The notes beneath the pieces were generated by a model, which saw only the letters and a list, made by a program, of their open reading frames with translations, searched no databases and was not told the origin of the DNA. Made by a program: the position numbers and the translations under genes. A stretch of 64,000 nucleotides of DNA, from NCBI GenBank assembly GCA_041746635.1, contig JBGTGQ010000034.1, positions 62,001 to 126,000 on the forward strand, in the 5' to 3' direction. Source of the stretch: CAMASH01 sp041746635 (lineage in GTDB: Bacteria; Verrucomicrobiota; Verrucomicrobiia; Chthoniobacterales; Terrimicrobiaceae). Shown here in pieces: positions 49,525 through 58,725 of the stretch (the first letter of the stretch is position 1; the number at the start of each line of letters is the position of its first letter).

Positions 49525-51108
49525 TCAGGGCTTCAATTCCTCACCCGTGATGGCGTTGGTGATGACGAATTTTTCGTGGTGGAAGGTGAGGTCCGAGCGG
49601 AAGCTGAGGCGGCCGGCATAGCGGCGTTCGATATCGACCAGATGTTCCTCGTCTTCCGTGCGCAGGCGGGCCAGGAGGTCGGGACTCACCACGACTTTGA
49701 TCTCGTGGACGGTGTCCTGGTGTCTGCGCATGATGGAATGCAGGGTGCGTTGGAGTTCGACGCTCATGGTCATCGGGCTCTTGATCACGCCCTTGCCCTG
49801 GCAGTGGGGGCAGGAGACAAATTGGGTGCTGGCCAGACTTTCGGCCGCGCGCTGGCGGGTCATTTCCAAAAGCCCGAGGGACGAAATGGGCAACACGTGG
49901 GTGCGGGCCTTGTCGCGCTTGAGGCGGTCCTTCACCCGCTGATAAACAGCTTGTTGATCGCGGCGGCCCTTCATGTCGATGAAGTCGCCGATGATGATGC
50001 CGCCGATGTTGCGCAGGCGGACTTGGCGGCAGATTTCGTCCGCGGCCTCGAGGTTGGTCTGGAGAATGGTTTTTTCCATGTCCCGCGAACCCTTGTTGCG
50101 CCCGGTGTTGACGTCGATGGCGATGAGGGCCTCGGTTTCGTCAATGACGATGTAGCCGCCGCAGGGCAGCCAGACCTGCCGGTGGAAGGCGGCATCGATC
50201 TGCGACTGCACGCCAAAGCAATCGAAGATGGGCTGGGCTCCGGTGTAATGCTGGATGCGTTTTTTGGCGCGTTTCGAAATCTGGCCGACCAGCTCCTGCA
50301 TCTGCTCGCAGGCCTTCGCGTCGTCCACCATGACCGAGTCCACCTCGTCGGTGAGAAAATCGCGGACGGTCCGTTCGATCAGGCCGGGCTCCATGAAGAG
50401 GCAGGCCGGGGCGGGTTTTTCTTCCAGACCCTTCTGGATGTCGGCCCATTGCTCGAGGAGCAGGCTCAGGTCGCGGACAAAATAGCGGGCCCGTTGGCCC
50501 TGTCCCACGGTGCGAATAATGACGCCCATGTTATCGGGAATCTCGAGTTCGCGCAGGATGGTGCGCAGGCGCTCGCGCTCCTTGGGATCATCGATCTTGC
50601 GCGAGACACCGCACTGATCGTTGAAGGGCATGAGCACGAGATAACGGCCGGCTAGGCTGATGTCGGTGGTGATGCGGGGGCCCTTGTTGCCCATCGGCCC
50701 CTTTTTGACCTGAACGAGAATATCGGAACCGACCGGATAGATGTTCGGTACATCCTTATGGGTGATCTTCGGCCCGCCTTTTTTCTTGGGGGCGCCGTTG
50801 CCGCGGGTGACGGCCTCGATGCCGCTGTCGAGCGCGGCGGGGATGGCGTCCCAAAATTGCAGGAAGGCATTTTTCTCAAAGCCGATGTCGATGAACATCG
50901 CCTTGATGCCCTGCTCGATGTTGCGGACCTTGCCCTTGTAAATGGCGCCGACAATATTGCGGTCGGAGTCGCGTTCGGTGGTGTATTCCTCGAGGCGGTT
51001 GTTCTCAAGCAAGGCGACGCGCGTCTCGAGGCGCTCGCTGCTGACGATCAGTTTGATCCCGGTGCTTTTTTTGCCGAGTCCTAAAATTTTTTTTACAGTT
51101 TCTATCAT
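49525..51108 (-). CDS. rng: Ribonuclease G/E family endoribonuclease
   Basis: A 527-residue RNase E/G catalytic protein. An S1 domain (about 48-160) starts NIVGAIYKGKVRNIEQGIKA and carries a Gly/Lys-rich insert near 102-118 (GNGAPKKKGGPK). The DNase I-like domain has catalytic Asp in ALIAIDVNTG (Asp332) and GDFIDM (375-378). The zinc-link is SCPHCQGKG (Cys433, Cys436). It matures 16S rRNA and tRNA and degrades mRNA. It lacks the long RNase E scaffold tail, so it is nearer RNase G. It sits downstream of the mre/PBP2 genes by 57 bases, as in many bacteria. Confidence 0.93.
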   Translation of the reverse strand: MIETVKKILGLGKKSTGIKLIVSSERLETRVALLENNRLEEYTTERDSDRNIVGAIYKGKVRNIEQGIKAMFIDIGFEKNAFLQFWDAIPAALDSGIEAVTRGNGAPKKKGGPKITHKDVPNIYPVGSDILVQVKKGPMGNKGPRITTDISLAGRYLVLMPFNDQCGVSRKIDDPKERERLRTILRELEIPDNMGVIIRTVGQGQRARYFVRDLSLLLEQWADIQKGLEEKPAPACLFMEPGLIERTVRDFLTDEVDSVMVDDAKACEQMQELVGQISKRAKKRIQHYTGAQPIFDCFGVQSQIDAAFHRQVWLPCGGYIVIDETEALIAIDVNTGRNKGSRDMEKTILQTNLEAADEICRQVRLRNIGGIIIGDFIDMKGRRDQQAVYQRVKDRLKRDKARTHVLPISSLGLLEMTRQRAAESLASTQFVSCPHCQGKGVIKSPMTMSVELQRTLHSIMRRHQDTVHEIKVVVSPDLLARLRTEDEEHLVDIERRYAGRLSFRSDLTFHHEKFVITNAITGEELKP

Positions 51109-51165
51109 GGAAATGCAGGGGTTGTCCTCCGGTTGGGGAGGGGGATTGATGGTGATTGGCCGGGT

Positions 51166-53391
51166 TCATCGCCGTCCGGAGGCGGGAGCCTTGGGTTTTT
51201 CTTTTTTCTCTTTGTTGCCACCCCGGAAAATGTTGAAGAATTTGTCGATGGCGGAGGGTTTTCGTTCCTTGTTTTTCACGCGTCCGCCGGCATCGGCATC
51301 ATCGCGAACATTGGGGGCGGCGGGTTTGTTTTCCTGGCTGTTGCGGGAGGAATCACCATCGCCGCCGGTCTCCTCGTCGTCGGCGATCTTGGTGGCGGCG
51401 GGAATCTCCCGCTCGAAATCCACGCTCTCGACAAACTTGAAATTCCCCGGCGCCGGATCCAGCCAAGCCATCTCAAAGGGTTTCTTTTCCTCGCCTTCGG
51501 CCGGTGGTTTGTTCAAGGCGAAGGTTTTTTCCAGGATTTCCGCCGCGATCGGAGCGGAGACCCCGCCGCCGGATTTAGCCCCTTGCACGATGATGCAAAC
51601 CGCGTATTTCGGCGCGTCGTAAGGGGCGAAGGAAATAAACCAGGTGTGGTTGTCCTTCACGCCGCTGCGCCAAAATTGGGCCGTGCCGGTTTTTCCGGCG
51701 ACAGTGATATCCTTGATGCGCGCCTTGCCGGCGGTTCCGCCGCCTTCATTGACCACTTTGTTCATGCCGAGACGGACTTTCTCGATTTGCTCCACCGTGA
51801 GGCCGCCCTCGGAAACCAAGTTGGCGCGCACTTTCGAGGGCTCTTGCAACAACACTGTGCCGTCCTGCGAAACCACCTTGTCCACCATGCGGGGGGCATA
51901 GCAGGTTCCTCCATTGGCCACGGCGGCGGTGACCATGGCCATTTGCAGCGGCGAGGCCAGGACGTCGCCCTGGCCGATGGAAGTGTTGGCCGTGAAGCCG
52001 GAGGTCCAACGGGCTTGGGGATTGATCGCGGCCAGCCATTCCGGGCCGGGCAGCACGCCGGGAGCCTCGCCGGAGAGGGGAATGCCGGATTTCTGGCCGA
52101 GGCCGAGGAAGTTGCCCATGGCAACGATCTGGTCGATGCCCGCGGCGTTGCCGTATTGATAGAAAAAGGCGTTGCAGGAGACCTTGATCGCATTGGCAAG
52201 ATTCATGCCGCCATGGGTGCCGCCCTTGTCCGCGATCCAGCATCGCATGAATTTGTTGCCGTAGGTGACTCCGCCGGAACAGTGGAAGGAGCGGTCCCCG
52301 ATTCCCTTGCGCAATCCGGCGAGGGCGATGGGAATTTTGTAGGTTGAACCGGGCGCATAGGCACTGATGGCGCGGTTGAGCAAGGGATTGGTTTCGTCTT
52401 TGTTCAACTCGTTCCAGTCCTTCGCCGCAATGGAGGGAATGAATTTGTTGGGATCGTAAGATGGCACGGAAGCCATGGCGAGAATGTCGCCATTGTTGGG
52501 ATCGACCACGACGGCGGCACCGCGGCCGACGGCGCGCAAAGCCTGCTCGGCAATGTATTGAATACGCGCGTCGATGGTGAGGTAAACATTCGCGCCCTGC
52601 TTGGGTTCGGTGATGCCGCTTTCGCCCTCGATCACACCCTTGACATTGCGCTGGAGCATGCGCACGCCCGGCGTGCCCTTAAGGTAATCGTTGAGGTAAA
52701 GTTCGATCTGCGCCTTTCCCTCCATGTCGGGATCGTAGAAATCGAATTTTTTGATGTCCGGCAGCTTGTCCAGATCGTTGGGCATGCCGACATAGCCGAG
52801 AAAATGCGCGCCGAGTGCGCCATAGACGTACTGCCGGACGGGTTTGGCTGTCACCTTCACGCCGGGCAGGCCAAGGTTGCGCTCGGAGAAGACGGCCATC
52901 GATTCGTAATCGAGATCCTGGCGGTAATTGTAGGGAACCTCGAAGTTGTTTTTGTAGTGAACCTTCAGCTTGTCCGAGTTGTAGTCCGCCGCGAGGCTGA
53001 ACTTCTCCAGCTCGGGGATGATCGTTTCCCGCACGATTTTTTCGATGTCGTTGATTTTCGTCTCCCGCAGCATGCCATGCACGCGAATGCTGTCCTCCAG
53101 TTGGGGCACGCCGCCATTTTGCTGGCGGTAGGCGCGCACCATGTCGGGCAGATAAAAATCCACATCAACGCTCACCCGGTTTTGCACCAGCGGGATGCCA
53201 TTGCGGTCCAGGATCTCGCCGCGCACCGCCGGGATGCGCACGTTGACCCGCGAGACGGAGCCTATTTTGGCCGTGTATTCCGCGCCGCGCGAGATCTGCA
53301 CGTACCACAGCCGGAAAACGATGCCGGTGAGAGCCAGCATCATGATGGCCGCCAGGAAAAAAATCGGGTAGGGCGATTGTCCTCGTCTCAT
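51166..53391 (-). CDS. mrdA: Penicillin-binding protein 2 (class B transpeptidase)
   Basis: A 741-residue protein with an N-terminal membrane anchor (FFLAAIMMLALTGIVFRLWY). The PBP dimerisation domain has RIPAVRGEILDRNG and the transpeptidase domain has Ser349 in APGSTYK, SCN at 405-407 and KTGTA at 567-571. It cross-links peptidoglycan during rod elongation with RodA and MreBCD; no rodA is in the window. A charged low-complexity tail of about 100 residues (from about 640) extends beyond the usual end near 630 and may be a species-specific cytoplasm-distal segment. It is coupled to mreD by ATGA. Confidence 0.95.
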   Translation of the reverse strand: MRRGQSPYPIFFLAAIMMLALTGIVFRLWYVQISRGAEYTAKIGSVSRVNVRIPAVRGEILDRNGIPLVQNRVSVDVDFYLPDMVRAYRQQNGGVPQLEDSIRVHGMLRETKINDIEKIVRETIIPELEKFSLAADYNSDKLKVHYKNNFEVPYNYRQDLDYESMAVFSERNLGLPGVKVTAKPVRQYVYGALGAHFLGYVGMPNDLDKLPDIKKFDFYDPDMEGKAQIELYLNDYLKGTPGVRMLQRNVKGVIEGESGITEPKQGANVYLTIDARIQYIAEQALRAVGRGAAVVVDPNNGDILAMASVPSYDPNKFIPSIAAKDWNELNKDETNPLLNRAISAYAPGSTYKIPIALAGLRKGIGDRSFHCSGGVTYGNKFMRCWIADKGGTHGGMNLANAIKVSCNAFFYQYGNAAGIDQIVAMGNFLGLGQKSGIPLSGEAPGVLPGPEWLAAINPQARWTSGFTANTSIGQGDVLASPLQMAMVTAAVANGGTCYAPRMVDKVVSQDGTVLLQEPSKVRANLVSEGGLTVEQIEKVRLGMNKVVNEGGGTAGKARIKDITVAGKTGTAQFWRSGVKDNHTWFISFAPYDAPKYAVCIIVQGAKSGGGVSAPIAAEILEKTFALNKPPAEGEEKKPFEMAWLDPAPGNFKFVESVDFEREIPAATKIADDEETGGDGDSSRNSQENKPAAPNVRDDADAGGRVKNKERKPSAIDKFFNIFRGGNKEKKEKPKAPASGRR

Positions 53392-53945
53392 CGTATGAGT
53401 CGATATTCCCCGGCCTCCCCGGGAAGATCAGGGAAAAATTGTCTGCATTGATAAACCAGTAAATGCACGAGCGGAGCGATGATGGCTGCGATCAAGCCCG
53501 GTGCCAGAATCCGCCAGGCCACCAGTTCGTTAAAAATGAGCTCCTCGCGGCGGAAACAAATCATGGCGTATTGCAGGGCGAGAAACGCGCACGTGCCGAG
53601 CGCGCCGAGGAGAAGGTGCAGCCACCAATGTCCGCGCAGGAAAGCGGGTTGAAACCCATGAGCCAGCAGGCCGAAAAGCACGAAATAGACAATAGACCAG
53701 CCCAGCGCGATTTCAACCCGTCCGTCCACAATCTGCAAAGTGGCCAGGTCGGTGAGCATGCCGGTATAAACCGCGAACAGCAGCATGGCCCACGCCGGCA
53801 TGGCCAGCGCGGCATAGCAGAACAGCATCGGCACCAGCAGCACCCGCGCCCCATGGAGGGCATCGATCGGCGGGATGAACTCCTGGATGATCAAGGCGAT
53901 AAATACCGCCAGCGCGGCAGCAAGCCAACCGGTTGCCAGTTTCAT
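53388..53945 (-). CDS. mreD: Rod shape-determining protein MreD
   Basis: A 185-residue integral membrane protein with five to six helices, starting MKLATGWLAAALAVFIALII. The conserved acidic turn TGMLTDLATLQ follows the third segment. The ATG at 53945 overlaps the mreC stop as ATGA and fixes the start; longer in-frame readings lie inside mreC. MreD is the inner-membrane member of the elongasome with MreB, MreC, RodA and PBP2. Identification rests on topology and gene order more than on sequence, as is usual for this family. Confidence 0.88.
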   Translation of the reverse strand: MKLATGWLAAALAVFIALIIQEFIPPIDALHGARVLLVPMLFCYAALAMPAWAMLLFAVYTGMLTDLATLQIVDGRVEIALGWSIVYFVLFGLLAHGFQPAFLRGHWWLHLLLGALGTCAFLALQYAMICFRREELIFNELVAWRILAPGLIAAIIAPLVHLLVYQCRQFFPDLPGEAGEYRLIR

Positions 53946-54751
53946 TTTGCCCCCACCACGACGAAGACATCCTCGACCGAGGACAAATCCAGCGCGGGTT
54001 CGACAATGGCCTGCCCGTCGAGCGCGCGGGCCTTGAAGCTTTTCACGGTTCCCAACAGGATGCCGGAGGGGAAGACCCCCCCGCTCACCCCGGCGGTGTA
54101 AATTTTCTGGCCGGGCTGGAGGTCGGCCGTCTTGGAAAGAAAGTTGAGCTGCATCTCGCCCGCCGCTCCGGTGGCCTGAATGCGCAGGCCGCTCAGGATG
54201 CCCTGCTCGCGCGAACCCTCGGCTTTGGCCGCCACTTTGCAAATTTCGTCCGTGATAAGCAGAACGATGGATTCGTTTTTGCCGACGGTGGTGGTTTTCC
54301 CGACCAAGCCGATATCGGTGAGCACCGGTTGGTCAGAGTCAATGCCGTCCTCGAACCCACGGTTGATCTTGACTGTATTCCACCAAGTCGAAGCGTCGCG
54401 GGAAATCACCCGGGCGGGGATGAGTTGGAAAACCGAGCGCTGCTTGTACTCCAGCGCGGCGCGGAGTTTGTTGTTCTCGCCCTCGATGTCGCGCAGGATC
54501 TGGTTGGTCGTGCGCAGCTCCTTGTTTTCCGTGGTTAGCTTGCCGTTTTCGTCCTCGAGTTGATCCAGGGTTTTCAACCCCTGCCCCACTGCTCCGATTT
54601 GCTGCTGCACGGCCGAGCCGGTTTTGAGAAACGGCGAGAGCAGGCCGAGAAATCCGGCCTGCAATTTTTGCATCGTGTTCGAGCCCAGCGCGGAGATCGC
54701 CACGGCAACCGCCAGAATAAGCAGAACAAGAATGATGTTCAGCTTTTTCAT
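53942..54751 (-). CDS. mreC: Rod shape-determining protein MreC
   Basis: A 269-residue bitopic protein with an N-terminal helix (LNIILVLLILAVAVAISAL), a periplasmic coiled coil (about 55-95, LEDENGKLTTENKELRTTNQ) and a beta-rich domain with ARVISRDASTWWNTVKINRG and FEDGIDSDQPVLTDIGLVGK. It links MreB filaments to the periplasmic synthesis machinery. It lies 58 bases after mreB and overlaps mreD by ATGA. Length is normal. Confidence 0.94.
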   Translation of the reverse strand: MKKLNIILVLLILAVAVAISALGSNTMQKLQAGFLGLLSPFLKTGSAVQQQIGAVGQGLKTLDQLEDENGKLTTENKELRTTNQILRDIEGENNKLRAALEYKQRSVFQLIPARVISRDASTWWNTVKINRGFEDGIDSDQPVLTDIGLVGKTTTVGKNESIVLLITDEICKVAAKAEGSREQGILSGLRIQATGAAGEMQLNFLSKTADLQPGQKIYTAGVSGGVFPSGILLGTVKSFKARALDGQAIVEPALDLSSVEDVFVVVGAK

Positions 54752-54809
54752 TCGAGCCGTTGGCTAAGCATCGCGCACCGGATTGCCTCTTTCACCCACC
54801 GGCCTTCCG

Positions 54810-55853
54810 TCAGTGGCTGCTCGAATGACGGTCGTTGGAAGCGACCGCTTTGAGAAATTTCAGTTCGCTGAGTGCCTTGCCGGTTCCCTCGGCCACCGCG
54901 CTGAGCGGGTCCTCGGCCACGTGGACGGGCAGGCCGGTTTCCTCGGCCAGCAGTTTGTCCAGCCCGCGAAGCAACGCCCCGCCGCCCGCCAGCACCAGAC
55001 CGCGATCCACCAGGTCGGCGGACAACTCGGGTGGGCAGCGCTCCAGCGTGATGCGCACGGAATCCACAATGGTCGAAATCGGTTCCATCAACGCCTCGCG
55101 CACTTCCTGCGATGAAATGGTGATCGTTTTGGGCAGGCCCGCCACCAGATCACGGCCCTTCACCTCCATCGTCGTTTCCTTCTCCATTTTGTAAGCGGAA
55201 CCGATCTTGATTTTGATTTCCTCCGCTGTGCGCTCTCCGATCATCAGATTGTAGGCGCGCTTCATGTAGTTGATGATCGACTCGTCCAGTTCGTCACCGG
55301 CCACGCGCACGCTGCGGCTGAAAACAATGCCCGAGAGCGAAATCAGCGCGACCTCCGTGGTGCCGCCGCCGATATCAATGATCATGTTGCCGGCGGCGTC
55401 CTGCACGGGCAGGCCCACGCCGATGGCCGCAGCCATGGGTTCTTCAATCAAATAAACCTCGCGCGCACCGGCATGGGTGGCCGAATCCTTCACCGCGCGC
55501 TTTTCCACTTCGGTGATACCGCTCGGCACCGCGATGACCACGCGCGGACGCACCATGCGGCGGCGGTTATGCACCTTGCTGATGAAGTGTCGCAGCATCG
55601 CCTCGGTTACTTCGAAATCCGCAATCACGCCGTCTTTCAACGGCCGGATCGCCACGATATTGCCGGGCGTGCGGCCGAGCATGCGCTTGGCCTCGTCCCC
55701 GACCGCCAAAACCTTGCGCGTGCCTTGTTGCACGGCCACGACCGACGGTTCGCGCAAAACGATGCCATGATCCTTGACGTAAACCAGCGTGTTCGCCGTT
55801 CCCAGATCAATGCCGATATCGTTCGAGAAAAATCCTACAATATTGTCAAACAT
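54810..55853 (-). CDS. mreB: Rod shape-determining actin homologue MreB
   Basis: A 347-residue actin-like ATPase: phosphate-1 motif NDIGIDLGTANTLVYV, phosphate-2 IDIGGGTTEVALIS, adenosine motif GLVLAGGGALLRGLDKLL and the connecting EEPMAAAIGVG. It polymerises on the inner membrane to guide lateral wall growth. The start at 55853 (MFDNIVGFFSNDIG, with the amphipathic N-terminus) is preferred; a frame from 55913 adds an unlikely 20 residues. It heads mreBCD-mrdA-rng. Confidence 0.96.
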   Translation of the reverse strand: MFDNIVGFFSNDIGIDLGTANTLVYVKDHGIVLREPSVVAVQQGTRKVLAVGDEAKRMLGRTPGNIVAIRPLKDGVIADFEVTEAMLRHFISKVHNRRRMVRPRVVIAVPSGITEVEKRAVKDSATHAGAREVYLIEEPMAAAIGVGLPVQDAAGNMIIDIGGGTTEVALISLSGIVFSRSVRVAGDELDESIINYMKRAYNLMIGERTAEEIKIKIGSAYKMEKETTMEVKGRDLVAGLPKTITISSQEVREALMEPISTIVDSVRITLERCPPELSADLVDRGLVLAGGGALLRGLDKLLAEETGLPVHVAEDPLSAVAEGTGKALSELKFLKAVASNDRHSSSH

Positions 55854-56211
55854 AGAGATGTGTAAAAGTGTGCAAACTGCAGAGATCCGGGCCGTCTCGT
55901 CACCAGCACGCAACCCGCCATCTCAGGGGTGGAAAATTGGTGTGGCCGTCGAGCGGCGTCAAGGTAAGAAACGCCCAACGCCCAACTTTCAGCGCAAACG
56001 GCAAATCGGCGATGTCCGTCTCAATGGTGGGGGCGGGGTTTCTCTTCTGCTCATCGGAGGGCTGCGCGGATTCACCCGAGAGCGGCAGTTGCGTGCCCCC
56101 ATCACCAGCAGGTTCCGTGACGCCCCCCCCGCGGCTCAGGATTACACGCAAAACGCCCGGCTCCCCTCTTGAAGGCGCTGCCGATTCACTGTATCAGTCC
56201 GTCTTGAGCAT
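55854..56211. other. Non-coding stretch upstream of mreB
   Basis: This 358-base gap separates mreB from the divergent tRNA. A minus-strand frame at 55900-56151 stays open, but it lacks a good start and recognisable motifs, so no gene is assigned. The mreB promoter must lie here; I see no clear hexamer pair. Confidence 0.5.
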
Positions 56212-56287
56212 GTGCCCGTAGCTCAGTGGATAGAGCACCGGTCTTCTAAACCGATGGTCGCTGGTTCGATCCCAGCCGGGCGCGCCA
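56212..56287 (+). tRNA. tRNA-Arg (anticodon UCU)
   Basis: A cloverleaf can be drawn. The acceptor GTGCCCG pairs with CGGGCGC (one T-G wobble). The D-stem is GCTC/GAGC and the anticodon loop CTTCTAA has anticodon TCT. The T-arm is GCTGG-TTCGATC-CCAGC. Discriminator G and an encoded CCA end at 56287. The outermost anticodon-stem pair is C-A rather than a Watson-Crick pair. Reads AGA and AGG codons. Confidence 0.96.
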
Positions 56288-56328
56288 TTGCTGGACGGCG
56301 GGCGGTTTTGCTGATAGCTTGAACAATT

Positions 56329-56685
56329 ATGAAAGCTGTTGTTGTCCTGCTTGTGGCCATGGTCGGAACTGTTTGCGCCGGAGACAGGGTGGTTTCGCAG
56401 ACCACTGTCGTTACCCAGACGATCTTTCGCCAGATCGCGCCGGACGTTGTACAGGGGATAAAGGATCTGGCGGTTTATAATAATCCGGGTAGCCCGCGGG
56501 AACAGGTCGATGCCATCACGGAGGGGGTGGAGGCCTATTTTGATCTGCAAACAATCCCCAACAATCCGGCCAAGCGCCAGGCGGCATTGCAGTTTCCGTT
56601 CAATTTTCCCAAGCAGCTTTATTTGGCGCAGAGAGGTTTTCTGGCCCTACGGAGTGTGGGCGGCTCGGAGCCGCGCTATTGGTAA
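56329..56685 (+). CDS. Small secreted or periplasmic hypothetical protein
   Basis: A 118-residue protein with a probable signal peptide (MKAVVVLLVAMVGTVCAGDR, cleavage after Ala17 or a few residues on). The mature part is without Cys or membrane segments and reads IFRQIAPDVVQGIKDLAVYN, EQVDAITEGVEAYFDLQTIP and FNFPKQLYLAQRGF. No family is recognised. It starts 42 bases after the tRNA and converges with hisI, overlapping it by ten bases. A coding call is moderately supported by the signal peptide and clean frame. Confidence 0.55.
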   Translation: MKAVVVLLVAMVGTVCAGDRVVSQTTVVTQTIFRQIAPDVVQGIKDLAVYNNPGSPREQVDAITEGVEAYFDLQTIPNNPAKRQAALQFPFNFPKQLYLAQRGFLALRSVGGSEPRYW

Positions 56686-57068
56686 ACGGCCTTGTCGTCG
56701 AAGCTTTTGCCTTCGCTGATGGGAAGCGGACGCGCCTCGCGATCGAGTTCTTGAAAAAAACAGCTCTCGTAGCCGGTGTGGCAGGCCCCGCCGGTTTGCT
56801 GGATCTCGAAGAGGAGCACATCGCGGTCGCAATCCACAAACCAGCGCACGACCCGCTGGGTGTGGCCGCTGGTTTCGCCCTTGAGCCAGAGTTTTTGGCG
56901 GGAACGGCTCCAGTAGTGCATGAGGCCGGTTTCGAGAGTTTTTTGCAGGGCTTCACGATTCATCCAGGCAAACATGAGCACGCGCCCGCCGGGGGTGCCG
57001 GCATCCGGAGCTTGCTGGACGATGGCCGGGATGAGATCGTCGGAGGTGAATTTGAAGTCAAGTTCCAC
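56676..57068 (-). CDS. hisI: Phosphoribosyl-AMP cyclohydrolase
   Basis: A 130-residue HisI: VLMFAWMNREALQKTLETGL, HYWSRSRQKLWLKGETSGH, FVDCDRDVLLFEIQQTGGAC and HTGYESCFF. The Asp and Cys ligands for Mg and Zn are all present. It opens the purine ring of phosphoribosyl-AMP in the third step of histidine synthesis. It is a stand-alone gene, not fused to hisE, and no other his genes lie nearby. It is convergent with the small secreted protein gene. Confidence 0.95.
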   Translation of the reverse strand: MELDFKFTSDDLIPAIVQQAPDAGTPGGRVLMFAWMNREALQKTLETGLMHYWSRSRQKLWLKGETSGHTQRVVRWFVDCDRDVLLFEIQQTGGACHTGYESCFFQELDREARPLPISEGKSFDDKAVYQ

Positions 57069-57109
57069 AGTTGCAGAAGTGCTGACAGTGGGATAATCGG
57101 AAACCTCGC

Positions 57110-58687
57110 GTGAAACAACCTAAAGTCCCAATCGTGCCCTTAGCGGCCGCGCCAACCCCCACCCCACCTCCCGTCCCTCGCGGGCCCCGGTATCGTTATT
57201 TTTCGACTCCGCCGTCCACCGTGACCGTGCGACTCGGGGATTTGACGGATGGAATCCCCCCGGGGGTTCGTGCCCCGGGCTTTGATTTGGACCGGCAGAT
57301 CGAGGTGCCTTGCGCGGAGATTTTTAATGGGCCGGTGCCGAAGATTTCGCTTTTGCGGCTGGCCGGGATCGCCCCGGAATGTTTCCAAATCCGGAATGTT
57401 TCCGACACGCAGATCGCAATACCCGCCGCCCGGCTGGCCCCGGCGTATCAACTGGTCATCACCAGCGAAGTCATAGAGGAGCCGGTGATGGTCGATCCGG
57501 AACCCACCTCCTACGCCCCGCCGGAGGAAATTTCGTCCTTTCCCAAAAGGCCCCAGCCGGCCGCGACACCATTTGTCGAGAGCGTGGTCTTTCCCGGGGA
57601 GCCGCCGGCACCGCCCCAGACCAAGACCATCGACGAAGTCCCCGCTCCCGTTGTGCCCGAACCAGCGGTCGAATTGCCGGTCAATCCCTTGCCGGTTGCG
57701 CCCGAGCCAATCGAATCCCCAGCCCAGCCGATGGCCGCGCCTGTGAGCAGGCGCAAAACGTTTTTCCCGCCGATCAAAGCTCGCACCGCGCCCATTGAGC
57801 CGGTCGCGCCCGTGGAACCTCCGCCTGCCGCCGTGGAAATTCCACCGCCGGCACCAGCTGCAGCGCCTGTGACCCGCGCGACGACCATTCCGCAAACCCG
57901 GCGGCCGTTTTCCATTCTCCCAATTTTCCGCCGCAAGGAAATTGAGCCCGAAAAACCGGACATTCCCGCGCCCCCGGCACCAAGGACCCGGGTGGAAATT
58001 CCCAAACCAAAGGCCCCCCTGACTTCGCCGGAGCCGCCCGTGCCTCCTCCCGCACCAGAGGAAAGATCTTCTGAGCCTGCGCCGGAACCTCTCATCCCTC
58101 CACCCGCCGGGGAATCCCTGGAGACGACTCCCTTCGAGGCCGAACCAATCGAGGAGGATCTCGTGGCCGAGCTACCGCAGTCCGAGGCGGTGCTGGTCGA
58201 GACCGAGCATCTGCCCATGGCGGGCAATAAATCGCCGTCCGAAATTTCCGACCAGGACGCCCTGCAGGCGATTTTCATGACGGAGGAATTCCTCGCGGTG
58301 GACCGCGTGGTGGAACTCTGCGGCGGGTTGCCCGGCATCAAATCCTGCGTCCTTTCCCATGGCAGCACCGTGCTGGCCTCGCACAATGTGCCCGACAGCA
58401 TTGACCTGGTCTCATTGAGCGCCCATGCGGTGGAGATGCTTTCCGGCATGAGGGCCTCCTCGGCCAAGATGGGCATCGGTGCGGTTCCGGCCGTGACGGT
58501 CCATTCCGACAAGGGGCCGATCACGTTTTTTCACCAGGACGATCTTTGCCTGCTGATCATGCACAAGGACCGCGGGTTCATCCCCGGCGTGCGGGAAAAG
58601 CTCCAGCATGTCGTCGAGGAGCTTTCGCGCGCGAATCTCCCGCTGCCTGTCTCATCCGCCCGGCCGGCCTTGGAAAAATGGAAATGA
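57110..58687 (+). CDS. Proline-rich protein with C-terminal Roadblock/LC7-like domain
   Basis: A 525-residue protein starting with GTG. The N-terminal part (about 25-125) contains STVTVRLGDLTDGIPPGV, and a long Pro/Glu/Ala-rich linker covers about 130-375. The C-terminus (about 385-500) reads QAIFMTEEFLAVDRVVELCG, LPGIKSCVLSHGSTVLAS and ITFFHQDDLCLLIMHKDRGF, matching the Roadblock/LC7 fold that often regulates small GTPases or forms scaffolds. No signal peptide. It lies 38 bases before exbB. Function unknown; a cytoplasmic scaffold for the downstream membrane complex is one possibility. Confidence 0.6.
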   Translation: MKQPKVPIVPLAAAPTPTPPPVPRGPRYRYFSTPPSTVTVRLGDLTDGIPPGVRAPGFDLDRQIEVPCAEIFNGPVPKISLLRLAGIAPECFQIRNVSDTQIAIPAARLAPAYQLVITSEVIEEPVMVDPEPTSYAPPEEISSFPKRPQPAATPFVESVVFPGEPPAPPQTKTIDEVPAPVVPEPAVELPVNPLPVAPEPIESPAQPMAAPVSRRKTFFPPIKARTAPIEPVAPVEPPPAAVEIPPPAPAAAPVTRATTIPQTRRPFSILPIFRRKEIEPEKPDIPAPPAPRTRVEIPKPKAPLTSPEPPVPPPAPEERSSEPAPEPLIPPPAGESLETTPFEAEPIEEDLVAELPQSEAVLVETEHLPMAGNKSPSEISDQDALQAIFMTEEFLAVDRVVELCGGLPGIKSCVLSHGSTVLASHNVPDSIDLVSLSAHAVEMLSGMRASSAKMGIGAVPAVTVHSDKGPITFFHQDDLCLLIMHKDRGFIPGVREKLQHVVEELSRANLPLPVSSARPALEKWK

Positions 58688-58725
58688 ACTTTGCTCCCGA
58701 GGGAGCCTTCGCGTAATCACTGGGG

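Noticed and set aside
51133..52347. A 404-codon plus-strand frame opposite the PBP2 gene
   Set aside because: Shadow of a gene with SxxK, SxN and KTG motifs in the correct order.
55900..56151. A minus-strand frame upstream of mreB (83 codons, ending FPPLRWRVACW)
   Set aside because: It would need a TTG start, has no ribosome-binding site and no known motif; insufficient for a gene call.
56212..56287. tRNA-Arg as an attachment site for the defence island
   Set aside because: The tRNA is more than 11 kb from the island, with the RND, rng and mre genes between, and no integrase or repeated tRNA 3' end was seen.
57511..58524. A 337-codon minus-strand frame rich in Gly and Ser opposite the proline-rich gene
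   Set aside because: It is the complement of proline codons; the Roadblock-like domain is on the plus strand.
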